Below are positions 13,330 to 20,000 of a DNA stretch of 20,000 nucleotides, piece after piece (the stretch's first letter is position 1; each line of letters begins with the position of its first letter). The stretch covers positions 82,501-102,500 of the forward strand of contig WBZZ01005359.1 in NCBI GenBank assembly GCA_019918135.1. The letters run 5' to 3'. Made by a program: the position numbers and the translations under genes. The notes under the pieces are model-generated. The model made no database searches and was not told the DNA's origin. It saw nothing but the letters and a program-made list of their open reading frames with translations. This stretch comes from Paulinella micropora (taxonomy: Eukaryota > Cercozoa > Imbricatea > Euglyphida > Paulinellidae).

Positions 13330-14799
13330 ATGCCAACTCAACACGGAGGCGAACTAGACTTTTCTAGAACTGACTACATCAGTGCTTCTTATCGTTTGAA
13401 TAAACTCGCTCCACGTGAGGGCTCTGGAACCTTTGAGGTCACCACTGCTGGTGGGCAAGAACGATCATTTGACCTTATCAGTCGCCCGTTCAATCTCGCT
13501 CGGTCTTATTTGAGTTTTACTTATACTCTTAGAACAGGTGGTGCTAACATTTATAGTAGAATTTTTATGGACTGCCTTTCATCCATTAGACAAATTCAAC
13601 TTCAGACCCGTAGCGGTGTTTATCTGTGCGACCTTAACCATCTCGGGACGGTTACTAAAATGCTTTGGAAGCCCGAGATATCTTTGAAGGATTTCCTTGA
13701 CCTTCCTAATCACGATATTGCTACTGGATACGGCTGTATGCTTCAAAAGTGTAATGCGAATGGATTGATTAATGTTAGTGCTGTTGAAGGTACTAGAACT
13801 AACTTTCGTGCGATGACAGATGTTGCTGATAACGTGGCGGCAAGAACTCTTGCTATGTTTGCTGAACCATCCATTAGTGCTCGTCGTCATAACGGTACAG
13901 CATTAACTGACGGCACTGGCACACTTTCGCCTGTAAATGTTAATTACAACGAAGCAAAGTATTTGGCAGGTGTTAATGGTGCTGCTGCTATCAATGTGAA
14001 AATTCCTTTGAGTATGCTTATTAATACTATTTTCGCTCTTGATAAAACCATTATGTTTCCTGAGATTTTGACGATGCGGATTGTGTGGAGTGCTACTGAC
14101 AGAGCTAGTTATACAGTGACTAATGGTGCGGCGACTGCTGCTAACACTGCGAATGTCGGCTCCGCGGGGACGGTTGTCAGTGCTGATGTTACTAATCTTG
14201 CTTTGTTTCTGGCTGTTGAAACTAATCATGATGTCATTCAATCCATTCAGGCGAAGATTGCTAGCACTGAGGGTATGAGTTTTAACATTGATTATCCTTA
14301 TGTTTATAAGAACTCAATTGGAGCATCCACAACCCAAAATATTATTATGCGATTTGACAGAGGTCATGGTCGCCGTTTGAAGAAGATTTATCACTCAGTT
14401 TTTAACAACGAAGAAAAAAAGAATACTGCTTATGACCACGATAACAGAGCACAGGCTAAGGTTGTAAATTTTTACACCACACTTGACGGAGCACGACAGC
14501 AGGAGTTTAATATTGATACCTCCCTAGAAGAAGACTATATGTATTTGAAATCAAAGATTGAGGGTTCGGCTTTGATGAATGCGGACATATACAAATATAA
14601 CTGGTTCTGGGTTGATGCTTGGGATAACACTCGTCCGCTGTGGAGCAAAGACCAGAATGAGATTAGCGGACTTGACCTGTCTATGGAGCGACGATGGGAA
14701 TTCATTGGGACAACTGCGAATAATGCTCACAACCATTACACCGTAGCCATTACTCAGCGAGAAGTTCAAGTAAAGGCGAATGTTATTACTATTTCATAA
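13330..14799 (+). CDS. Major capsid protein (Polinton double jelly-roll type)
   Basis: 489 residues from ATG 13330 (MPTQHGGELDFSRTDY). It is beta-rich throughout, with FDLISRPFNLARSYLSFTYTL near the N-terminus, an Ala/Thr/Asn-rich exposed loop region around 150-290, and a conserved-looking C-terminal part (MRFDRGHGRRLKKIYHSVFN, then NFYTTLDGARQQEFNID and YMYLKSKIEGSALMN). Length, position after the penton gene and strand pattern fit the double jelly-roll MCP that builds the icosahedral shell. QHGG at residues 4-7 matches the QxGG protease rule, so the first seven residues may be removed on maturation. Codon use here is more GC-rich than in the neighbouring genes, as expected for a highly expressed protein. 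Assignment is by pattern and context, since no short diagnostic motif exists. Confidence 0.8.
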   Translation: MPTQHGGELDFSRTDYISASYRLNKLAPREGSGTFEVTTAGGQERSFDLISRPFNLARSYLSFTYTLRTGGANIYSRIFMDCLSSIRQIQLQTRSGVYLCDLNHLGTVTKMLWKPEISLKDFLDLPNHDIATGYGCMLQKCNANGLINVSAVEGTRTNFRAMTDVADNVAARTLAMFAEPSISARRHNGTALTDGTGTLSPVNVNYNEAKYLAGVNGAAAINVKIPLSMLINTIFALDKTIMFPEILTMRIVWSATDRASYTVTNGAATAANTANVGSAGTVVSADVTNLALFLAVETNHDVIQSIQAKIASTEGMSFNIDYPYVYKNSIGASTTQNIIMRFDRGHGRRLKKIYHSVFNNEEKKNTAYDHDNRAQAKVVNFYTTLDGARQQEFNIDTSLEEDYMYLKSKIEGSALMNADIYKYNWFWVDAWDNTRPLWSKDQNEISGLDLSMERRWEFIGTTANNAHNHYTVAITQREVQVKANVITIS

Positions 14800-14847
14800 C
14801 TCATCCAGTGAGGTAATAGGTAATTATTAATTTTGATAGTTAATTTA

Positions 14848-14864
14848 TATTTTTTGATAATATA
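14848..14864 (+). promoter_or_regulatory. Conserved upstream motif, promoter candidate
   Basis: TATTTTTTGATAATATA lies five bases before ATG 14870 and is nearly identical to 10105-10122. It follows the MCP stop after an AT-rich spacer with a related ATTTTGATAGTTAA. Confidence 0.55.
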
Positions 14865-14869
14865 TAACA

Positions 14870-16093
14870 ATGTCTCACCAACGAAATTTGGTAGCACAAA
14901 ATCCTAAAGGAGAGTTCATTAACCTAAAAGTAGGATATGATGGACACATTGATAATATGAAGACAGCCTTTGGTGAAACAACAACTGCGCAATTAACACC
15001 AGTATTACAAGAAATCTTTCCATATACCATTAATACTAGGATATGGACAAAAACAGAAACTAAAGCAAGTGTGTCATTTTTGGAAAATATGGCAGAATTG
15101 AAAACTCAAGCAAATGCGACGGCGGATGCTGGATTAGTAAGTAAAAGGAGAATAAAATATAGAACTGGAACGGGTGTACTTGCTCGCTTTACTGCTCTAT
15201 GGACAACGGATGATACAAAGGATTACTATTCATTTATTGGAATAGGAAACGACCTTAACAATGGCTTTTATTTTTACAAAAATCAAGCAGGAATGAATAT
15301 CGCACATTGTTCGGGAAATGCTGTAGATTATATTGACCAAGAAGATTGGGACGACCCTTGCGATGGAACTTCGGCTATGCCAAACTTAGACTGGAGTAAA
15401 GGAAATGTATTTCAAATTCAATTTCAGTATCTTGGATTTGGTGCCATTAAGTTTTCAATTGAAAATCCAGAGACTGGTGATTTCCAACTAGTTCATATGA
15501 TTAAGTATGCGAATGATAATAATGGTGTAAGCCTGCGAAATACGACATTACCTTTTACAGCCGTAATGAGAAATGATGCAAAGACTGGAATACAAATTCT
15601 TAAAACGGCGAGTGCTAGTTTATTCATTGAAGGGGCAAATACTATTAATACAAGTATTACAAATACTGCGGAAGGAGACGAAAAAACGAGCACCACTGAA
15701 AGCCCCATTTTAAGTATCAGGAATAAAGCACTATTCAATAATAGCCTCACCAACTATTCAAATGTCTTTCCTTCCTTGGTAAGTATTACAAATGAAGATA
15801 CTAAGTCAAATGTCGTCAGAATGGTATTGAATGGGACACTAACAGGGGCTGGTTTTGCTGATGTTGATGCCACAACTTCAATCGTAGATACAGACACAAA
15901 AGCAACCGCTATCGCCAAACGAACGACAATTTTTAAGATTTATGTAAATGCCGCCTCAACTCAACAGATTAATCTCAGAACTTACGATATTCAATTAACA
16001 CCGAACGATGTTTTGACATTCACACAGAAGGCTGTGTCGGCAGGTGCTGGTAGCAATATTAATGTTATCGCTAACTTTATAGAAGACCAATAG
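14870..16093 (+). CDS. Putative virion surface or adsorption protein, lectin-like
   Basis: 407 residues from MSHQRNLVAQNPKGEF. The N-terminal region (VGYDGHIDNMKTAFGE, LTPVLQEIFPYTINTRIWTKTE) and the block KRRIKYRTGTGVLARFTALWTT ... SFIGIGNDLNNGFYFYKN resemble a protein type I recall from phages and large DNA viruses of protists, where a lectin/glucanase-like beta sandwich is expected. The C-terminal half is Thr/Asn-rich and beta-type (NTINTSITNTAEGDEKTSTT; FKIYVNAASTQQINLRTYDIQLTPNDVLTF). No catalytic motif is visible. It follows the MCP and carries the same upstream motif as the protease gene, so I infer a late structural protein, perhaps a spike or decoration. The stop TAG overlaps double-hairpin copy 3. 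Confidence 0.55.
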   Translation: MSHQRNLVAQNPKGEFINLKVGYDGHIDNMKTAFGETTTAQLTPVLQEIFPYTINTRIWTKTETKASVSFLENMAELKTQANATADAGLVSKRRIKYRTGTGVLARFTALWTTDDTKDYYSFIGIGNDLNNGFYFYKNQAGMNIAHCSGNAVDYIDQEDWDDPCDGTSAMPNLDWSKGNVFQIQFQYLGFGAIKFSIENPETGDFQLVHMIKYANDNNGVSLRNTTLPFTAVMRNDAKTGIQILKTASASLFIEGANTINTSITNTAEGDEKTSTTESPILSIRNKALFNNSLTNYSNVFPSLVSITNEDTKSNVVRMVLNGTLTGAGFADVDATTSIVDTDTKATAIAKRTTIFKIYVNAASTQQINLRTYDIQLTPNDVLTFTQKAVSAGAGSNINVIANFIEDQ

Positions 16094-16228
16094 ATATTTG
16101 CAAATTCACACTCCCGCTACCGCTCCCGTGTGTTTTGCAAACATCGTAAAAAAAATATATTACATCGTAAAAACGATGTTTTAGAAATAGACGAAAGTCG
16201 CAGACGAAAGTCTAATTTCTAAAATATC
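16093..16228 (+). repeat. Double-hairpin element, copy 3, between convergent genes
   Basis: H1 (16093-16146) has stem TTTGCAAATTCACAC / GTGTGTTTTGCAAA: relative to copies 1 and 2, a T-A pair has become C-G on both arms, while the loop CTCCCGCTACCGCTCCC is unchanged. A small extra hairpin ACATCGT-AAAA-ACGATGT lies at 16162-16179. H2 (16174-16228) has stem TTTTAGAAAT / AATTTCTAAAA capped by two GAC-GAAA-GTC mini-hairpins. It separates the plus-strand block from the minus-strand genes. Confidence 0.92.
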
Positions 16229-16230
16229 AA

Positions 16231-16705
16231 TCAGAGATATTTTTTTACCGCATCTTTGTTATTAAAATAAGGTTGTTGAATTAAATATTCAAGGTATGGT
16301 TTATCAATCTTAGCAACATCTTCAATTTTCATTTTTTTTATACTTACCATATTGAAGAAAAATGTCTGCTTCGTGTTGTTGTTCTTCTTTCTTTGCAATT
16401 TCTACCCCTACATTAGCTTTTATTTCGGTGATACCAGTCTCTTTTAAATCAGCAGTCGTAAAAGGAGTGCTCGGCTCTTCGTCCGTTATAGCAAATGTTG
16501 ATTTATCTTGCAAATCAACATTGGACGGAATAACTACTTTCACATTATCATCTATGTTGGAAATCCCAACATTGGGTTTATATTGCTCATAAAAAGAAAC
16601 AATGTCGGGTTTAGTCCATTTAATAGTGGGTTTCTTAACTTCGCTGTCAATGTTCCATTTTTCAATTTCATTCAAGTAGTCCTGCTTGGTGCTTAGGTCT
16701 GTCAT
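16231..16705 (-). CDS. ExoX-C-like domain protein, frameshifted
   Basis: The frame starting at 16705 (MTDLSTKQDYLNEIEKW) runs 127 residues and stops at 16322, soon after QYGKYKK. Past an A8 run on the minus strand (8 T at 16332-16339 on the plus strand), another phase continues with KIEDVAKIDKPYLEYL and ends at 16231. Together they match, motif for motif, the tail of the neighbouring gene (FGKYKGKKIQDIAVIDKPYLEWV), so a one-base change in the homopolymer has split the domain. The domain resembles the ExoX-like C-terminal/DUF3820 type found beside or in DNA-processing proteins. The N-terminal part is unrelated to the paralogue. Two ATGTTG-family hairpins lie in the frame (16494, 16554). TATATATATCA precedes the ATG. 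Programmed frameshifting, decay or a sequencing error are all possible. Confidence 0.55.
16494..16522. repeat. 11-bp hairpin, ATGTTG family
   Basis: AATGTTGATTT (16494-16504), 7-base loop, AAATCAACATT (16512-16522), inside the minus-strand frame (SNVDLQDKSTF). Confidence 0.85.
16554..16572. repeat. 7-bp hairpin, ATGTTG family
   Basis: ATGTTGG (16554-16560), loop AAATC, CCAACAT (16566-16572), inside the same frame (PNVGISNI). Like the copy at 16494, it is followed by TGG. Confidence 0.75.
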
Positions 16706-16729
16706 TGATATATATACTACAAAATAATT

Positions 16730-17020
16730 TTACTGTAAATATTTTTTTACTTCACTTTTAATGTCGGTAAATTTCTCAAACCAAGGCTGTTTCATAACCC
16801 ATTCAAGGTATGGCTTATCAATAACCGCTATATCTTGAATTTTCTTACCTTTATACTTACCAAATGGAAAAACATCGGTTGGCTTGCCAGCCCGCGCATT
16901 TTCAATTGCTTTTATTTGGTCTTGAATTACCTTTTGGATATCTTTCAATGTGAAGGTTTCATTTTTATTTTCAATAGAGAGTTTTTCAAACTTCTCGCAT
17001 AGTCTGGTGAGGGCGGACAT
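16730..17020 (-). CDS. Small protein with ExoX-C/DUF3820-like domain
   Basis: 96 residues from MSALTRLCEKFEKLSIENKN. Residues 1-45 are helical and charged. The C-terminal half, from FPFGKYKGKKIQDIAVIDKPYLEWVMKQPWF to the end, has the FGKYKG...I......YLEW pattern of the ExoX-like C-terminal (DUF3820) domain, a small fold often attached to nucleases and phage or viral replication proteins. The gene lies between the DNA polymerase and its frameshifted paralogue on the same strand, consistent with a duplication and a replication-linked role. GTATATATACCA precedes the ATG. No catalytic residues are seen, so it is more likely a binding or accessory protein. Confidence 0.6.
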   Translation of the reverse strand: MSALTRLCEKFEKLSIENKNETFTLKDIQKVIQDQIKAIENARAGKPTDVFPFGKYKGKKIQDIAVIDKPYLEWVMKQPWFEKFTDIKSEVKKYLQ

Positions 17021-17071
17021 TGGTATATATAGACTGATAAAAATTTATTGAAAAAAATTAATTAATTAATT

Positions 17072-17100
17072 GATATTTTAGAATTGCTCTCTCGTTTCTA
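17072..17100 (-). repeat. Degenerate H2 hairpin at the polymerase stop codon
   Basis: On the minus strand, TTAGAA (overlapping the TAG stop), a loop containing ACGAGAGAGC, then TTCTAAAATATC. It keeps the right arm and the GAGAG loop of H2 from the double-hairpin element but has a shortened stem and no H1. Confidence 0.6.
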
Positions 17101-20000
17101 ATGTCTTTGATATCCGTAAGGAATACTATCATTTTCATTGATAAACTCCCTACCTTGCCATTTATTATCATTAACTTTCTTTTTTATGTTTGTAGTATGA
17201 ACTATGCTAAAATGGTTAATATTTTGCTGTTTGCTATTTCGTGATAAATGAATTTTCTTCATGTGAAAATCTCTAACATTTTCAATGCTTTCACCTAAAT
17301 CCATCTTGTCATATACTTCTGGATTTAACCCCTTTGAATTCAACCCCTTACCTCTAAGGTGGTAGTATCTCTTTTTTACTCCATCGTTTTCGTAGCATTC
17401 AATTATATGAACTCCTTTGTCTTTATGTTTCAAGTCATTCTTAGTAAGGTAAGGGAGAAATGCTTCATTCGTTGTAAATTCTAACATATACAATTTAGGA
17501 GCAATCCATATTCCTCTTATTATCTTACAGCAATCTCCTAAGTCATCCGTTATTCCTCCGAGAGATTTATCACCAAGCCTTTTGATTAGTTTGGCGAACC
17601 TAACATGCAACACTAGACTATCAGTATCGGTGTAATAGAAATCAGCCTCTATGTCTTTATTTGGATTAGCCTCTTTTATGTAGTTATACATAATTCGCCT
17701 GCTATATGCTAGAATGAAAGCCCCGTAATGAGAAGGCTTTGTAATACTCTCTTCAATTATTACTTCATTTCTAGGTATTCCAGATACGTGCCATAGTTTG
17801 TTTCCGTCTTTATCTTTGAATTCAACCACATCAGATATATAGTTTTTCGTCCAAAATTTCCAATACTCCTCATTTGATTTAATATATTCTGCTTCTGTTG
17901 GGATAGGTCGCTGTATCATTTTTCCGTATAACGAATTCATAAATAGTTTGGCTAGTAAATATTGCGGTGTGCCTTTTTCGCTATTTTCTTTCGCCTTAAA
18001 CATTTCCAGTATGTATTCTTTGAAAACTGGTTCGGCCTCCTCTGTGTAGTAGCCTTTATGAAATGTTATATCGTAGCCTTCCTTAATCATATCTTCAATA
18101 TCAACGCTCGTGAGCCATTGGTCTTTCATATCCGCTAAATTCCACTTTAATGAGCCCATTTTATTTCTCTGTCCTATTCTTGAATGTAATATGTCTTTTG
18201 GTGAGATATAATCAACATTGTAAATACCGATTGGAAGATTATTATAATCAAATGGTGCGATAGCCTGTTTAATTTCTCCAACCATGAATAAATTAAGCAT
18301 CGCTGTTGGGTATAAAGATACGACATCCGCATCAACTAAATAATCGGTTAATTCGTCAAATGTGATTTTCCCCGCTAAGTAGTCCTTGTATTGTTTTGAA
18401 ACAAATCTTTTTTTGCTTGGATATGTTCTTGCTCCGATAACCGCTTTTCTAAACGCTTTCTCTTGTTCGATAGTTGGAAGTCTTACATCGTGCTTACCAT
18501 CAATCATTTTCTTCCAGATATTGAAAGCAAGGCTTGAAGTTGAAATGTATGAAGTTAAATTCACTGAGTGCTTTTCAAATATCTCTGTGTTTATTTTGTC
18601 GTATAACTCTTTTAACCCCATGACATCACACTTCAAATATTCAAGACACTTATTTCTTAATTCTTCGCTCATTGTTTCCCAAGTAGAAGCCTTGTCGTGG
18701 TCAAAATCTCCTTTAAGAGTTTTACATTTCATATTTTCTAAGTTTTCTTTTAACGTCCCCTGAGTATGCTTACACATATCCCACATTTTAATATTTTCAA
18801 ATTGTAAAGAGATTATTGAGCCGTTATTAATCATATGTGATTTCGGTCTGATACCTCTTCTTATTAATTCCTGTTTAATGAAGTAGTGGTCAAAGTTCGC
18901 TCCGTTAAACCCATTCACGTATAAAATTGGTGGTTCTTCATCTTTCTTCTTTTTCTTTCTTACTCCTGCTACTTTCTTGACTGGATTATGAAGCAAACTA
19001 TTACCCCATTCTATTGCTAACTTTCTTCCTCTCTCTAAGACTAAATCCAGAAATTTAGAAATACAATCTTTACCAGCGAAATATTTAAATCCTTCCGTCC
19101 CTTGAGTATATCCGACTATATAGCAGTCGTGAATATCAAAACCTTCAGCAAGCGTGTTATTTCTAAAAGTTTCAAGGTCGTAATGAAGAAGTTCATCTTT
19201 ATTATTATATTTTTCTTTATGCGCCTTCGTTATTAAATGTCTCTTTCCATTCTGTAATATTTCTCTATTCACATAATTTATCATTTTTGGATTACAAGTG
19301 TGCTTTTGGACATATTTCTTTAAACATTTTTCACATTTCTTTTTACATCTTTTAATTAATCCAAAATAGTGATTATTCTCTAAGTAAATCATAATATCCG
19401 CTTCTTCTCCGATGTTGTTCGTGCTTATAGTTTCTTTTGTTAAGGCATTTGTTATTTCATATGTCTTTCCTTCTTTTATCAAAGTATTATGGATTTTTAC
19501 GGCTGTAGAGAATGGTATAGGGCAATCATTAGAAAGATTGAATTGGTCTCTAACATCATTACATCTTTTCCTGTTAATGAGTGGCATATTAAGAATGTCC
19601 TTACAGAGAAAGAATAAACAATTATTATTTTTGCTAGCGGGAGATATTAATATACTTTCCTCATATTTTGTTTGTTTGCTTTTGTATTTTCCCTCATAGC
19701 ATCCTCCTCCGTTTTCTTGAACCACTACTACCTTAGCGTATTCAATAATCCTGTCATAACCTAGTCCAGACGCTTCAATATTGCTTATGTTGAACTCATT
19801 CAACATTTCAATAAAATCATCATAGTTTTTTATTTGAAACGAATTAAATGTTTTCTTTTTATAATATCTATTTAATTCTTCGTGGTCTGTTATGTAGGTT
19901 ATAGTAATATGAACGTCCGCATTTCCCGTCATATCATTTCTTTTAGCATCTAATAGTATAGGAATTAAAACTTCTCGCTCTAATGCGTCTGTATCATAAA
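17098..20000 (-). CDS. Protein-primed family B DNA polymerase (pPolB), 5' end outside the window
   Basis: The first Met in the window is at 19932 (944 residues to the TAG at 17098), but the frame stays open through 20000 with protein-like sequence (REVLIPILLDAKRND), so the gene is truncated by the window edge and Met19932 is probably internal. Positions below count from it. An N-terminal Cys-rich motif (CEKCLKKYVQKHTC, about 200) is followed by the 3'-5' exonuclease: Exo I in HYDLETF (~250), Exo II in GANFDHYF (~345), Exo III in YLKCDVMGL (~431). The polymerase part has motif A DADVVSLYPTA (~532), motif B KLFMNSLYGK (~664) and motif C YTDTDSLV (~766). The set and spacing are those of Polinton-type pPolB, which replicates linear DNA from a terminal protein. 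All catalytic residues are present and no frameshift is seen. Confidence 0.93.
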   Translation of the reverse strand, partial: YDTDALEREVLIPILLDAKRNDMTGNADVHITITYITDHEELNRYYKKKTFNSFQIKNYDDFIEMLNEFNISNIEASGLGYDRIIEYAKVVVVQENGGGCYEGKYKSKQTKYEESILISPASKNNNCLFFLCKDILNMPLINRKRCNDVRDQFNLSNDCPIPFSTAVKIHNTLIKEGKTYEITNALTKETISTNNIGEEADIMIYLENNHYFGLIKRCKKKCEKCLKKYVQKHTCNPKMINYVNREILQNGKRHLITKAHKEKYNNKDELLHYDLETFRNNTLAEGFDIHDCYIVGYTQGTEGFKYFAGKDCISKFLDLVLERGRKLAIEWGNSLLHNPVKKVAGVRKKKKKDEEPPILYVNGFNGANFDHYFIKQELIRRGIRPKSHMINNGSIISLQFENIKMWDMCKHTQGTLKENLENMKCKTLKGDFDHDKASTWETMSEELRNKCLEYLKCDVMGLKELYDKINTEIFEKHSVNLTSYISTSSLAFNIWKKMIDGKHDVRLPTIEQEKAFRKAVIGARTYPSKKRFVSKQYKDYLAGKITFDELTDYLVDADVVSLYPTAMLNLFMVGEIKQAIAPFDYNNLPIGIYNVDYISPKDILHSRIGQRNKMGSLKWNLADMKDQWLTSVDIEDMIKEGYDITFHKGYYTEEAEPVFKEYILEMFKAKENSEKGTPQYLLAKLFMNSLYGKMIQRPIPTEAEYIKSNEEYWKFWTKNYISDVVEFKDKDGNKLWHVSGIPRNEVIIEESITKPSHYGAFILAYSRRIMYNYIKEANPNKDIEADFYYTDTDSLVLHVRFAKLIKRLGDKSLGGITDDLGDCCKIIRGIWIAPKLYMLEFTTNEAFLPYLTKNDLKHKDKGVHIIECYENDGVKKRYYHLRGKGLNSKGLNPEVYDKMDLGESIENVRDFHMKKIHLSRNSKQQNINHFSIVHTTNIKKKVNDNKWQGREFINENDSIPYGYQRH

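Noticed and set aside
13640..13679. ATCTCGGG...CCCGAGAT inverted repeat in the MCP gene
   Set aside because: Eight-base arms with a 24-base loop do not fit the family formula; it may be chance.

Overview
The window holds nearly all of a Maverick/Polinton-type element (a virus-like, integrating, self-synthesising DNA transposon), sitting in or at the edge of more GC-rich DNA that looks like host sequence. The diagnosis rests on the full Polinton core set in one AT-rich block: a retroviral-type (rve) integrase, an FtsK/HerA-like genome-packaging ATPase, an adenain/Ulp1-type cysteine protease, a penton-like minor capsid protein, a probable double-jelly-roll major capsid protein, and a protein-primed family B DNA polymerase. 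The host is probably a unicellular eukaryote. The sequence does not say which, and the genes show no obvious introns.

Layout. Positions 1-410 are GC-richer, with a pyrimidine-rich microsatellite and a 25-C run, and are probably flanking DNA. The element probably begins near 411 (AGTAGTATAA...). Positions 411-1476 are a non-coding left end full of hairpins, including a GC-rich candidate structured RNA at 1066-1135. Positions 1477-3977 carry minus-strand genes: a coiled-coil/unknown pair, the integrase and an acidic coiled-coil protein. The first two loci are frameshifted. Positions 4030-16093 are an intact plus-strand virion block: giant fibre with S74 chaperone, two-TM protein, small beta-type protein, packaging ATPase, small basic virion protein, coiled-coil/protease polyprotein, penton, MCP and a second surface-type protein. 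Positions 16231-20000 are minus strand: two ExoX-C-like small proteins (one frameshifted) and the DNA polymerase. The polymerase frame stays open to the end of the window, so its N-terminus and the right terminus of the element lie outside.

How it works together. Integrase and polymerase insert and copy the element. ATPase, MCP, penton and protease would build and mature a particle, and the fibre and the 14870 protein would decorate it. QxGG/QxGxG sites in the basic protein, the MCP N-terminus and the linkers of the protease polyprotein match the adenain cleavage rule and suggest a maturation cascade.

The least expected content is a set of palindromic elements. First, at least six 20-bp inverted repeats obey one formula, ATCTC-XY-AC-NN-GT-Y'X'-GAGAT, with compensatory changes in XY, and four of them lie inside reading frames. 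Second, a larger double-hairpin element occurs in three full copies and two degenerate ones at gene boundaries. Its stems covary and one degenerate copy lies in frame inside the polyprotein. Third, an ATGTTG...CAACAT hairpin family occurs in four places, three of them in coding sequence. These look like small elements that spread within the genome, or a conserved RNA-level 3'-end signal.
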